A stretch of DNA of 64,000 nt from Telopea speciosissima (GCF_018873765.1 NC_057925.1:5591568-5655567), one strand, 5' to 3'; numbered from the stretch's first letter, positions 1 to 12,383 are shown. Program-made: numbers and translations. Notes: generated by a model from the sequence alone, not told the origin.

Positions 1-1149
1 ATTACCAAAACAAGGGGTTAACAACCAGGAATTGGGATCCAGGTTGGTCTCAACCAACTTTGATTCAGATTAGATTGGATCAAAATCGTTGGCAATCAGT
101 CAAAAAACCCCTAAACCCCAATTTCCGTACAGAACTAGTCTAATCCGAATTGGCCCGAGTCTGGTTACAATTCTTTTTTTGTTTTTATCAATCCTAATTT
201 AAGCTACAAAAGGAAGGCTAAGACAAACCAACAGAATCCTACAATTACCAAGGGGGGGAAGGAGAAGGGATGTCTTTTTTGGCACAATATGTAAATCATG
301 AGAGTCGATCCCTTGACCTCTTGGAAAAGCATACACTCCAACCGACAAACCATCAATCAACCGACCAAACGGTTGTTTGCGCCGGTTACGATTCCAAAGG
401 CCAATTTTTTACGACCAATATCATTGTCGCCTCCCACAAAGAAGTATTCAATGAGGAAAATGATGAATAGTGTTTAGGTTATAAACTTTGCTTCCATGTG
501 TGAAAGTGTGCCACGCGTACAGTACATGCACCTTGGATTGGAATCTATGGCCTGATAGTGAGCCATATTTGTTGTTATAAACAATCCCGTCCCAACCTCA
601 ACTTATCCAAGCCATTAACATCATCAACGGGACAGATTGGATTGCATCTCACAACAAGGTTGTCATCAGTCAATTGGAAGCTATAAAATAGAATCTTTCT
701 TCATTTAGGCTGTGTTTGGTATGCATTCTTAGAATGCATTCTCGGACGATAAAAAGAGTTTAATCGAGAAAATTAAGTGACATATAGATTCTTAAAACTC
801 GCGGACAAATTTTCTTCCAAATGGGGAGAGTTTTGCAATCTTGGAAACGAGTTTATTACTTATTTTGATTTTTGATTAATTGTTATTTGTACTTGGGCTT
901 AGATTTAGGACTTTAATTAATTTGGATACTTATTTTAGTCAATAAACCCATGAGTTGTTTTATATAGCACATAACAAAGTAAGTTTAGGCAATTGCTACT
1001 TCGGTGAAGAAATAAAATAAGAATCAATTCTGAATGTGAATAACATTATTTTACAGAAAATTTTTAACCCTTCTAGGCTAGATACAGAAGCTTCACCCCT
1101 TGAACAAACTTCTAGTCAATGTGCATCAACATGTCTAAGGCAAAACTTG
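1..1149. other. Intergenic flank 3' of the cornichon gene
   Basis: No convincing gene is visible. The first 150 bases are degenerate direct and inverted words of the kind left by old DNA transposons. Near 714 the text ggctgtgtttggtatgcatt resembles the outer end of a plant MITE, but no matching second end was found. A 66-codon reading frame at 270-470 has no recognisable motif. The last roughly 200 bases are probably the 3' UTR of the minus-strand cornichon gene. Confidence 0.4.
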
Positions 1150-1200
1150 AAGCAACCACACTTCTTTTTTTTTTTTTTGGTAGAAAGCAACCACACTTCT
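1150..1200 (-). repeat. Minimal retroposed tail with 16-bp target duplication
   Basis: The 16-bp word aagcaaccacacttct occurs at 1150-1165 and again at 1185-1200. Between them lies only a T-run followed by ggtaga (1166-1184). This is the signature of a LINE-type insertion so strongly 5'-truncated that little more than the poly(A) tail remains, in minus orientation. It lies 14 bases beyond the cornichon stop codon, so within the presumed 3' UTR. Confidence 0.7.
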
Positions 1201-1213
1201 AAAGCAAGGTGTT

Positions 1214-4200
1214 TCAAAATACCCGAGATTCAGGCACACGAATATCATCATCATCAAAAAGAGAAATAACAGCAGTTGCTACAAGCCTGCAAAGAATCAA
1301 TAATTTGCATGATCAGTGTTGAGAGAGAAAAAAGATAATTGATAGTGGACTAAATTATCTAATTCTGAAAAACTATGATGAAAATACAGCAGCAATAAAG
1401 CAAAAGCTTGCATATCTTGAAAAACTACAAAAGCAACAAGTAAAATCAATGCAACAAGAAACCCTAAAAACCTTCTACCGATTTTTTTTTGTTTTTAAAT
1501 TGAATTAATTTTTCAAGCTTCCATTGATTATTGATTTTCAGAAACTGAAACCAGAGTAACAGACCCATCAGTTGATACTTATTATCTATCTGGGGAACTT
1601 CATGGCCACTTAATACTCTTAGATTTGTAAGATAATTAAAAACTTTTACTTCAGGATCTTATAATATCCTTGAATAGATTATGCAGGATTAGCTTAAAAG
1701 CGTAATTAGCCTAATTAGGTCTTGTTAGAGGTGTCGAGTGGGGCCCACCTATGGGTCTCGGTATTAGCATCTGGAGCCAATACCGAGATACCTTGTGGGT
1801 CTCGATTTGTGTTTCTTTCATTCTGGTCTTTTCCAGATTTGCTCCTATCCCTATTTATATTGTATTCTTTTCATTATGAGATCAATAGAAAGTTGTGGCT
1901 GCTGTTCCATTCTCTTCTTCTCTTCTTCCTCTTCTCTAATTTCCTATATTACATGGTATCAGAGCTGAGTTACTAGCACTGGTACACAGCCATATGTAGT
2001 CCCCTTTTCTTCCTCTCTTTTTTCTTTTTTTTTTTTCCTTCTATTTTCTGTGATTTCTGGTAACCTACCAGAGACTTGCGCTCTTAAGGAAAAAGGGGTG
2101 ATTTCACCCCTCATCTTTGCTGGTTCATGGATTGTGGATTTGGTTGTTGCAGCAATGGATTAAATCTGTTACTCTAAGTAAAAAAAACACAGAGCAGATT
2201 TCTGAAGTTTTTTTTTGGTGGTGCTATGGGAGATTTGATGGCAGCAAGCTATTGATTAGCTTGATATATGTTTTATGGTGATTTGACTGGGATTGGTGGC
2301 TGCATTACTTTCAGGTTAGTGACAGCCTTTGGTGTGTTTTGATTATTTGGTGAGAGATTCTCAGTTTTTGCTGGAGTGGTGTATTCTCGGTTTTTTGCTG
2401 GAGTGGTGTGTTCTCGGCTTCTTTGTTGGTTGGTAATATTAATGTAATTAGATTTATTTCATGTGCCCAACATGCTTAGTGTAATTACACTAGTCGTTTT
2501 GAGTCAATTAATTACAATAAAAGTCTTCCATTGTCTTCTATTATACTTAGATTTGATATTTCCGATGTATGTTACCTTATGGTAATAAAGTCTTAGCACT
2601 CACATCATAATTTACTTATATGTACTAGTACATAAATATAATTTAGATTGTATATTAATATAGCACAGTACAACCTTAGTTGCTAATATATTACAACCTT
2701 TAATATGTATATACATAATAGTCTAATATATTATTAGCACATAACATAGTCATAGTATACTGCATTCGGTAATCATTTTAGCTTCCGGATGCAAAATTGC
2801 TTTATATCAGCGCAAAAAGAACCAAGAAGGCTTCTCAAATAAGTCCCAAGTCTACAAAACCTCTCATAACTCTCTAGCACCATTGGTAGCTATAAAGCCA
2901 AGGGAGAAACCTATATGGCAAGAGTTCCTGTAATTGGTGAATTTACAATTGGTAAGTGACCTTCATATGAGATCTTCTGAAAGACAATACGTGATTTTAT
3001 TTTTTATTTTTTTAAATCCTTGATGTCTGGCTCTCTCTTAAAAACAATTAGTTGGCATAAGGCTTTGTTGAGTTGTGAGGAGTGGATGCCTGGTTCTCTT
3101 TTAGGGGCTAATAGTTGGTATTGTCTGCCACGATTTGAAACATCACATGTTTCCTTGAAGTTTGTTTTGACTCTGCGGTCAAATATTTCCCGTTTTTTAA
3201 TGAGTTTGGAAGATATTATAGTTGAGGATTTCAGACTATAATGAGTCTTCCCTTGTATATTAACTGCCACATGGCATTTCGCTACGGTGATGATAAAGAG
3301 TTGGCTCTACGGTGGTATTATGGTGATTACGATTCTTTCCCCCTCTCTGGGTGTTGTCTCCACTGATTGAAGTTTATTAGGTGTTTGGTGTATTGTCATC
3401 TCTTGTGAAGGAGTGGTAGTGGCTAGCTATATCTCAACCAGAATACAGTTGAACCCTCAGAAAGTCGACTTCCTTGCCTGAACAGAATCACAGATTGGCA
3501 TTTGCAACTTGAAACTTCTGTTACCCATGGGTTTAATCAATATACAAGAGTAACTTCTCAGTGCCAGAACGGAAGTACAGAAAATTAAATCAGGAAAAAG
3601 AAGATCAAGTAATGACTGGGATAAAATCTGGCACAGAATATCTCACCAACAAACAAAGTAATATAATTGGCTTCAGCTAACTTATAAGCATCAACACACA
3701 TGAGCAAGTAATTAGAATTTTATGCACAACAAGCAGGGAAACCCTTGCAGCATGGAGCACTGAATCAGATAAATGTGCACCAAACAGGATGTTAGATTGT
3801 TAGTTACATACAATCAAGTGAAAAACATACCTGTAAACCACTGAGAAGAAGAGAAGCAAATAAAAGGCGAGCTTGACCATTCTATGTTTTTTCTCACCAT
3901 TAAGTAATCTAAAGATCTCGGTGACATCGATAAAATGCTGTCTTTTCATATATCTGAAACATCAGCAGAAGATCAGAAGTGTGTTGTCTTGAAGAACAGA
4001 AATAATGCTATCCCATGTTTTGATAGATTAGGGATTAACGGAATAGATGCAGTTGATATGCAGGGATACAATAATAATAACTAGAAGCAGAACCAGAACC
4101 AGAACCATAGATACAAAACATGCAAGTAAGAAAGCTAACAGGGTTAGGGTTTTCAGAAGAACAGAAGCCTCTGGTCGAGTCACAAGTGTCAATCTGAATC

Positions 4201-7200
4201 TGAAGAACCTCTGCAAAAGTATCTCAGAAAACAGAAAAGGAATCTGTTCTACCTCTATTTTGTTTGTTCTATTGGAATTTATTATTCCCCCCAACAAAAG
4301 GGAATGGGCATTGTCTTCTTAATGTGAGTTTGTATTCCGAGATATGTGGTGAATAACAGCAATCAAGTTCAAGTGAGACAAAGCGTCCTCTTCTTCCTCA
4401 CAAGATCTACTGAGTTACCACAATTAATTTAGATGGCGATAATTGTTGGCACTTTGTTGACGAATGTGCATTTCAGTGCTGAGAGTGAAGCTGAAGTTTA
4501 CCACTAGCAATTCCCATAGACATGCTGACACAGATTATAAAGAATGGACACAAGATGATTTATTTGATTATGACCAGGTTGTGGACTTGCATGGAGCCAT
4601 CTTAGCTTGTAACTTTACGTTCTTTAACATGGCAAAGCAAGCATGGACTATTATTACAATGTATTCCATGGGAAGATATATTTCCTGCACCTACAAGGCA
4701 TTTGAGAATATTTTCTTCCAGAGCTAGGAATAGGAAATAAATATCTAAATGACTACTTTATTGCTCTTTGAAAAGTGTGGGGAAAGCTGAAATCTGATGT
4801 CTTAGAGGAGTAATGAGCCAAATGTAGAACCAGGTTTGACACTGAAGCAGAGCGTTGAATGGTAGCTTATATAGCTTGTGAGATTATGTGGATAGATCAC
4901 TTTTTATACAAGTTGGGTTTCAAAACTGCAGTCCAATAACTTCATGATGGCTAAGTTATCATCTGCGTTGTGAACAATTTAGTTTACATAAGAGAATGAA
5001 ACATATTGAAGATTGCCATAGACTTCGTGATGAGAAAGACAACAATTTTTTTGAGTAAGAAAGAAGATAATTGCTCCTTACATAGATCAAAAGGGCAGCA
5101 GGCTAATGTGTTTATTAAACATTGTCCAAGAATCCATTTTAGGTGTCTTCAAGAAGATTGCATGTTAGATTCCTATGTTCCACCTTTCAGAGGAGTGTTG
5201 AAAGTTCTTTGGAGTATATCATGTTATATTGATAAGCGCAGGGAAATTTTTGTCTCTTCAGGTTATCTTTTATAGTTTAAAAGGTGGATGAGCAATATTT
5301 TAGAACCTCTTCTTTTCTTTTCTCAACTTTCTACTTAAATAGTTCCAATTATGACAAGAAGATTTATTTAGCAAACTCTATCCAGTTAAAAAAAGTTGCA
5401 CTAAAAACATTTCATTTGAAGCTATAACCTTTTACATAAGAAAATAACAAACTAACAAACAAATCTCAAATGCAATCTACTTAATAAATAAGCAGAGAGT
5501 TGATACGTACAATCTTAGATGATAATACATAACAGGTGCTGTTATCAGGAACATGAACCAGTGCCATGTCACAAGGTAAAGAGCACATAATGTTCCTTGC
5601 ACTATAAACTCAGGGATAACCACCGCATTAATGCGAGATGACGAATCATAAGGATTTATGCAATCAAACTCCAAATCTGACAGGCATATAAGCTGCAGAT
5701 AACATTTTTCAAAGTTTTAGAAACATTGAACATAAGCACCAGTAATATTAACTAGACATCTGCAACAGCCAAATACACGGAGTCACACTTTTTTATGAGG
5801 CAACAGATACTAGAGGATGGAAAGACAAATCAGTGCTAGAATTCCACCCACTCACTTCCCTTTCAAGGAACCCTCTCAAGGAACCCCTCCTCTCTAGCCC
5901 ACTGCTAAACCAATTCTCAGTTGCGAATACAAGAGAAAGAATTCCATGTAATATCTAAGAAGAATATTAAGCACCCTTTGCTCAGAAAACCAATTAGAGA
6001 AAACGTATAAATTCAAATTGCAAAAAACAGGTGAGAAAATTACTAGGAATGATAAAAAGCTTATAGAATCGAGTAAAAGATGTACATAACAAAAAAAAGT
6101 TACTAGAAAATGAACACAGTTCTCTGCAAATAATTCTGGGGAAGCAATTTGGGCAGTTGAGAAGCATGTGACTCATAAAACCTAGTTACCATAGCATAAG
6201 GACTCAAGTCCGCTCCACAAAGCCTCATCCCAACATGTAAGATCAGCCACAGCAGTCCTCTTCACCCATTACACCACTTACCCACGATGTGACAAGCTTG
6301 AAAAAATGGTAATATTTGTCTACTACCACTTCTACATGACTCAATGTATATAAACCAGTGTTTGAGAGTGCAGTTAAATTCCTTTAGGAAGAAAAAAATT
6401 GACAAGACTATTCCTTGATCAGTTACAGTGATTTATCCAATAAAAAATATTGCTTCTTAATAAATCTCTCCACATGACATGGTAACCAGTCCAAAGACTG
6501 ACCGGTGAATCACTGATCAAAGAGCAAGCAGCCACCAGGTTTACTGATTTGCTAGGATCCATAGATGTTGTGGCTGGTGAACCACTTCTTCCACAAAGAT
6601 TGACAAAACCAAGATTGGATGTGTTAGAAGTAATCGAATAAAGGGGAGGGAAATCGTGAATAGCGCTAGGCGCAAGTCATGATTTCCCCAGGGACTGTTT
6701 TGTCCTTTTATTTTGTTGGTTAAATTCCTATTATGTCCTTGTATTAGTCAATTCTATATATTGAATGAAGTGGGCAGTCTCAGCATAAGGTTGTGACTCC
6801 CATGGCTGCAGCCCCCTCTCTTCTTCTCTCCCTTCTTCTCTATCTTTTTTATTATTATTTACATGGTATCAGAGCTTGATCCTTAAACACTAAGTCAAGT
6901 CTAATATTACATCCAGGGTAACACCACATCGAGTTTTATTCCTCTTTGGTTGCTGCTGATTTACCTCACAGGTTTCGACTACTCTTAGAGGGGGTGATTT
7001 CACCCCCTGGTTTGCTGATTTTGGTTCAACTGCAATGAAGACTTGATTGATCAATTAACATTAAAGATCAATCAATTTTTGGAGGGATCGATTCAAGAGG
7101 GATGACCATTGATCGATTGGTTCTTTCTTTTTCTGGAGGTTGGAGATCGATTTCTTGCTAGAGTTGATCAAGGTTTTGCACCCTGTCAAGGTTTTTGTGG

Positions 7201-10200
7201 GCTCGATTTTTGGAGGGTGCTGCTTCTTGGATTTCCCTTTGTCAGGGTTTTGGGAGATATTTTTTGGGCAAAATTTTGTGGATCGATTGTTGGTTAAATT
7301 GATTGCTTGCTTGCTGATTTCCCTATTTCAATGACCGAGACAAAGAATGTGGTGTCTGAGGTTTTATCCTCATCCTCTCATAGGATCACCGAGAAGAAAC
7401 TTGCAGGGGTTGCCAACTTTCACCAATGGAAGAAGATTGTGCAATTGATTTTGGCTGGTCATGAACAACAAGATCATCTAACAAAGGTAAAACCTGCTGA
7501 AGACACTACATGGGATACTGTTGATGCTCGAACTTTAAGGCAACTTCTGAATTCAATAGATAATTCTATTGTTGATCTTTTTACCCACATTGACACAATT
7601 AAGGAGTTGTGGGAATATTTGAATGTTCTTTATTCTGGACGGAACAATCTTTCTCGTATCTACGAGTTGTCCCAGGAATTTTATTGGGTTGATCAAAAGT
7701 GTCGCCCTCTGACTCAGTACTTTGCTGATTTTAAGAGGATGTATGATGAATTAAATTCTCTACTTCCTATAAGTAGTGATATAGACGGTGGGCCTTGGTG
7801 CAATGGTAAAGGTTGCTACATTGTGACCAAGTGGTCATGGGTTCAAGTCTGGAAACAGCCTCTTTGCAAAAACAAGGGTAAGGCTGCGTACATTATGATC
7901 CTCCCCAGACCCCGCAATGGCGGGAGCCTCATGCACTGGGTATGACCCCTTTTTTTTCCGATTAGTAGTGATGTGCAGCAGATGCAAAATCAGCGAGAGC
8001 AGCTCACGGTAATGGGTTTTTTGGGTGGTTTTGAAGCAGAGTATGATTCTGTTCGTTCTCAGATTCTTGGAGGCGACAAGGTAGCCTCTCTTGCAGATAC
8101 CTTTTCCTAAGTTTTACGGGTCTAATGGGAAAGTTCTCATGATCCTACTCCAGTGGACAGCTCAGCTCTTGTTTCTCAGACTAACAATTGTGGTTCTGCA
8201 CGTAGCACTGGTAGTGGGAATGGTAAAGGGCAACCTAGTGGTAACTCCACTTCTACAGATAGTTCAAGAGCAGCACGGACATGCCACCATTGTGGCAAAC
8301 CAGGACACATGCAACATTTTTGTTGAAAACTTCATGGCAAACCTCCTCAAAAGCAGTTTGCTAATTCAGCAGCAAGTACTGAGCTTTCCACCCAGCCTGG
8401 ACACTCTAAGAGTAAGATGGTCATCATGACCGATGAAAAATTTACATGGTATAATCAATTTCAGACTTCTCAGCCTGCTCCGCCCTCCACTGCTATTTTT
8501 GTCCAGACAGTTAATGCCATTGCATGTCTCTTCACTTCTCGTCCTTGGATCAATGATTCAGGTGCTTCGAATCACATGTCTAGTGTTTCAGGTATTTTTT
8601 CCTCTTTCCAAGAATCTTCTTCCGTTATCACTTTGGCCAATGGTTCTTTGGCGAAGGTCATGGCACTGGCAGTGGCACTGGCACTGGCACCATTCATCCT
8701 ACTTCTTCTTTGTCATTGTCGTCTATTCTTCATTTATCACAATTTCCTTTTAATCTTTTATCTGTAAGCAAGCTTACATGTGCCTATAATTGTTCCATAA
8801 CCTTTTACCCCGATTCTTGTGTTTTTCAGGACCTTAAGACGAAGAAGATGATTGGTAAAGGCCGTGAATCGGGGGGCTGTACCTTCTTGAAGACGATTCT
8901 CCTTCCGTTGCATGCTCCAATGTATTGTCTCTTCATCAAGTTCAGTGCCGCCTAGGTCATCCATCTCTACAGAGTCTACAAAAATTGGATTCTCATTTTC
9001 ATTCTCTTTATAGTTTAGATTGTGAGCCATGCAAGTTTGGGAAACTTCATCGTGTGAGTTATTCGCCTCATGTCAATAAGCAGTCTGCGCACCCTTTTGC
9101 TGTGGTTCATTCTGATGTATGGGGTCCTTGTCCTGTTACATCTAAGTTGGGTTTTAAATATTTTGTTACTTTTGTTGATGACTATTCAAGAGTCACATGG
9201 ACATATTTAATGAAGAATAGTTCATAATTGTTTTCTATATTTTGCGCTTTTGTTGATGAAATTCAAAACCAGTTTCATATGTCTATCAAAACTTACGTAG
9301 TGCTTGGCTTTTCATTCATACCTTTAGATACACTCAGTACAAAAATCCCATGAGACAAGTACCCCTTCCCAACAAATACATCATTCTTTAACATAATGTC
9401 CTTATCCACCTCAATTGGAAGTTTTAGTCCTGCCTTGTTGAGGATGGTTCCCGACACCAGATTCCGACGAATTATCGGCACATGCAGAACATCCTTAAGC
9501 ACAAGGGTCTTTCCCGAAGTTAACTTCAAGACAACTTAACACTTCTCCATGACCTAAAAAGTTTGGCTATTTCCCATGTAAAAAAAGTCCTTCGAACCAA
9601 CCATTGAATAGTTAGTAAAGGAGTTTCGGTCCCTCACAAATGTGCTTGGTAGCACCTATATCAATGACCCATCCCTTTGGTCTTTCAACCAAGTTAACCT
9701 CAGTCAAAACTGCTGCAAAGATTTGGCTTCCATAAGATTAACCTTGGCTTTATTGTTGCCTTTCTTCTTGAGCTATTGGCACTCACAGAAGTGTACCAGT
9801 TAGTCGCACACGAAGCAGTTCCGTTTCCTTCTATACATGAAGGTTCTTCTTAAAATGTTTGTTCTTTTCGCACTCAACAAGATTGGCCTTGAATTTAAAC
9901 TCCTTAGCCTTTTCAACTTGTCCTTTTCCCGGTTCTTTTCCTCAATCTTCACCTGGATGATTATTTGGTTAAGTGCTCAATCTTTTCTCTTGTGCTTCAT
10001 ATTAGATTTGAAGTCATTCCAAGACACTAACAATTTCTCTAATAGACAACCACAATATTATCAGGCAAGACCATTCCTTCCTTTGCCAATTTGGCAACAA
10101 GACTTGAAACATATCAATTTGTGTAGAAACATTCATATCATATCTCATTATAAAATCAGGAAAATTAGCAACAAGATATTTCTTACTACCGGCATCTTCC

Positions 10201-11575
10201 AATGCATAATTCTCTAATGCAGCCCATGTAGCATTTGCATATTCATAGGGAGCATATACATTATATAACTCATTTGACAATGAATTCAAAATTGTATCTG
10301 CTTGTAACCATGCTTCCTTCTTGGCTTTGAGAGCAAGATCATTGCTCTCTGCCAGTATAGATTCAGTTAAAGCAAAAGAAACCATCAACTTTCCAAATAC
10401 AAATCTTATCACTTGTTTCGACCTCTTGCAATTAGAACCATTAATTCTCAAGTTCTCTATTGCTGGAACAACGGTAGTATTGGAAGAACTTTGAGCCACC
10501 GGTCAATCTCCTTAAATTGTAATCCCCTCCCCCCCCCCCACACATGGTGCAATAATTGGTTCTTACGAATTGATCTCTAAGATGAAACAGCCCCTTTAGG
10601 CCCTTACCAGTAGATGTTGCACTCACTTACTAGGAGTTGTGCTTAACAAATCAATGAAAGGACCACTAAAAGCTTGACAATATCATAAAGAGAGTATGGG
10701 GAGCAAGAGAGCATTCAAAGATCTCTCCCAACAGCCAATTCATCCTCCATTTATAGAAGGAAGGTGTCTCTTGGACAATGCCTGTCCAAAAGACCCCAAT
10801 AGTTGTGACTCCCGCAATATATTTTTAGAACTTAACCGTTGCTGGTCGACCGCCTAGTCAGGCCGGTCATCCTGCTCCTCCCACGGTCATAAGATAAGGT
10901 GGGGGGGGGGGATTGCTTTGGTAAACATCTTCCAGACTTCAGCCAGACTACCGGGACACCGGCTGGTTGACAGTCTCTTCGTTCGGCAGTAAAAAAACAT
11001 GAGTGTGAGTCAGAACTATGCATGTACCTTTGTGGCCAATCAAATTCTTTATAAATCAAAACATGTAATGAGGTGTTTTGAATCTTAAAATTCATTTTAA
11101 AAACTTATAATATACAACAGATTAGCAGCAGAAGAAATTCACGACGCACTACTAACTCTTCAAACGGGAAAGTATAACTACAGTCACCCGAACAAAATTT
11201 ATTAACTCATAGAATATAAAAATCATTAAAAAGGATCATGGAATCAAATTCAACAAAATAAAGTCCATGTAAGCAGCAAGAGCAGCCATAATAACATACA
11301 CACAACATTACAATAATAATTTGTTAAAATTTTATCAAACAGTAAAGTTTAAAAAACAGATCTTTAAGATCCCTAACCCCCCCCCCCCCCAATAAAAAAA
11401 AGATAAAGAGATAATTAGACAAAAACAAAATATCGGCTATGGAGCCGAAGAATCGGTGATCTTCTGAAGAAGCGTAGGTCATGAGGAACTTATAAAATAC
11501 CTGATAAATGACCACTGCGAGGAGAGCCATAGAGACGAAGAAAGAGATCAACCAAAGAAACAGATCCCACGCCAT
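1214..11575 (-). CDS. CNIH: Cornichon homologue (ER cargo receptor for COPII export), 4 exons
   Basis: Minus-strand exons: 11575-11501, 5692-5511, 3953-3831 and 1286-1214. They join in frame to 453 bp, encoding 150 aa plus TGA. The start [13 protein letters not shown] is the family's N-terminal hydrophobic segment. Exon 2 carries the family signatures [19 protein letters not shown] and TWHWFMFL. Exon 3 gives [13 protein letters not shown] and a third hydrophobic stretch ([13 protein letters not shown]). The last exon ends in an acidic tail with FDDDD. Donors and acceptors are GT-AG at every junction (for example exon 2 ends before GTACGT and exon 3 follows TTTCAG). Length matches plant cornichons (about 135-150 aa). 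Cornichon/Erv14 proteins are small three-span ER membrane receptors that load membrane cargo, including transporters, into COPII vesicles. Intron 1 is 5.8 kb and intron 3 is 2.5 kb, both enlarged by retrotransposons. The last exon was chosen by its splice phase and acidic tail and is slightly less certain than the others. Confidence 0.92.
1723..2450 (+). mobile_element. Copia-type LTR plus leader, truncated, in CNIH intron 3
   Basis: A 231-bp LTR runs from TGTTAG at 1723 to ATTACA at 1953. The primer-binding site tggtatcagagc follows at 1954-1965, matching the 3' end of plant initiator Met-tRNA as is usual for Ty1/copia. About 500 bp of non-coding leader follows, then the similarity fades and no second LTR is seen. 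The copy is therefore 3'-truncated. Within it, 2365-2390 and 2391-2417 are two near-identical 26-27 bp tandem units (ttgctggagtggtgt core). Confidence 0.75.
2451..3830. other. Remainder of CNIH intron 3, no gene seen
   Basis: AT-rich intron sequence. Reading frames at 3004-3270 on both strands overlap one another and show no family motif, so I treat them as chance. The donor of CNIH exon 3 (GTATGT on the minus strand) is at 3830. Confidence 0.5.
4464..4900 (+). pseudogene. Possible decayed copia gag fragment in CNIH intron 2
   Basis: An 87-codon frame contains words reminiscent of copia gag (a [14 protein letters not shown] stretch and [15 protein letters not shown], compare the usual AKQ-W-x-x-x-x-x-Y-S of copia gag). 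Downstream, the frame is broken and the similarity weak. No LTR borders are visible. This could also be chance. Confidence 0.25.
7331..9290 (+). pseudogene. Broken copia gag-protease-integrase reading frame
   Basis: The gag part begins [11 protein letters not shown] and reaches [11 protein letters not shown]. The frame then enters the inserted SINE and resumes at 7973 ([11 protein letters not shown]). The zinc knuckle [14 protein letters not shown] is near 8287-8330 and is followed by a stop. The protease region has the motif [11 protein letters not shown] near 8550 (canonical IDSGA altered to NDSGA). Pre-integrase (QCRLGHPSL) and integrase words (HSDVWGP, FVDDYSR) lie at 8940-9200. Several frame changes are present, including one at an expanded ggcact repeat (about 8660-8692). 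It is non-functional. Confidence 0.8.
7781..7963 (+). mobile_element. Au SINE inserted in copia gag
   Basis: This is a tRNA-derived SINE of the plant Au family. The A-box-like region (ggtgcaatggtaaaggttgc) is followed by the B box (ggttcaagtctgg), the conserved body (aacagcctctttgcaaaaac, tccccagaccccgc, gcactgggtatg) and a short T-run, as expected for Au 3' ends. A 9-bp target duplication, agtagtgat, flanks it at 7772-7780 and 7964-7972. Removing the insert rejoins the gag frame, so the insertion is younger than the copia copy. Confidence 0.9.
9293..10626 (-). pseudogene. Second copia gag-protease fragment, opposite orientation
   Basis: On the minus strand the order from high to low coordinate is a gag-like frame (10499-10014, starting [21 protein letters not shown]), a broken zinc-knuckle region, a protease-like stretch near 9690-9600 reading [12 protein letters not shown] (DSGA replaced by DIGA), and a pre-integrase-like frame (9529-9293, with [18 protein letters not shown]). 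Reverse transcriptase and integrase core are absent because the fragment ends at the junction with the plus-strand copia. Sequence up to about 11000 may be its leader or LTR, but I could not fix the borders. Confidence 0.65.
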
Positions 11576-11780
11576 GGTAGCCGGTCAAAACACAGTTTTA
11601 CACTTCAAGCTCTGCAAACCCTGAGAAACCCGAACCATTATCGTTTTCGGATCAACTGCATTGTACAGCGACGAATATGAAAGAATCCTAGTAGATGTTC
11701 GTACTAATGGCGGATCAATGTGACGTTGTTATAAACAAGATTATCGTATAGCACCATATGAGGAAGCAACTAAAACTTTC
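11576..11780 (-). promoter_or_regulatory. Presumed CNIH 5' UTR and proximal promoter
   Basis: The interval just upstream of the cornichon ATG is gene-free and non-repetitive. It is the only unique sequence before the MITE at 11998. No clear TATA box could be assigned, so this is inferred from position only. Confidence 0.35.
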
Positions 11781-11997
11781 CTTTCTCCGAATCTCCGACG
11801 AAGCAAAGGACTTTGATTGTGGTTCCACAAAGGACTGCTCATGTAAGCTCTGGTTCAAGAAAAGAAAAACCGGGACCCACTAAAAAAACGCATCTTTCTC
11901 AGGATTCGTTCCGGCCAATGTTTCAAAAATCGAAATTGGACCAGTCAAATCCGGGGATTCGGACTGGAATTGGCATTGATCAATTCTTTTTTTTTTT

Positions 11998-12383
11998 GGG
12001 GTAAATTACACGGTCACCCCCTGATTTTTAAGCGAAACTCAGATCACCCCCTGATTTTAAAAAAAACTCAAATCACCCCTTGGTGTAGACCCCAATATGA
12101 CAAATTAGTCCCTACTATTAGTTTTATGTTATAAAATGATGATGTCAGCCAGTTAAATAAATTTAAATTCCTAAACTACCCTTGACCAATGTTGAAGATG
12201 AAGGAAGGGTAGTATTATAAATTTAATTCTAATGTTTCAATACAAGGGTAAAATAGTCATTTCACACCAATAACTAACAGTAGACTAACACCGTTACTGT
12301 AGAGGGGACGATTTGAGTTTTTTAAAAAACCAAGGGGTGATCTGAGTTTCGTTTGAAAACCAAGGGTGATGTGTAATTTACCC
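11998..12383. mobile_element. MITE with long terminal inverted repeats (MULE-like)
   Basis: The left end reads ggggtaaattacacggtcac and the right end reads gtgtaatttaccc. The inverted similarity continues inward (actcagatcacccc on the left against ggggtgatctgagt on the right), giving arms of roughly 50 bp. There is no coding capacity. The GGGTAAATTACA-type terminus is common to Mutator-like MITEs. A T-rich duplication may flank it, but low complexity makes the target duplication uncertain. It lies about 420 bp upstream of the CNIH start codon. Confidence 0.8.

Larger units (their letters stand above)
6622..9292 (+). mobile_element. Ty1/copia retrotransposon, 5' half, truncated
   Basis: The 5' LTR is 6622-6863 (TGTTAG...TTTACA, 242 bp). 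The PBS tggtatcagagc directly follows at 6864. A leader and gag follow (start near 7331), then a zinc-knuckle, aspartic protease, pre-integrase and the start of the integrase core. At about 9292 the sequence switches abruptly to a copia fragment in the opposite orientation. Reverse transcriptase, RNase H and the 3' LTR are therefore missing. An Au SINE interrupts gag. The copy sits in CNIH intron 1, in the opposite sense to the gene. Confidence 0.85.

Noticed and set aside
270..470. 66-codon open frame near the left edge
   Set aside because: No domain, no visible splice partners and no paralogue in the window; length is within chance expectation.
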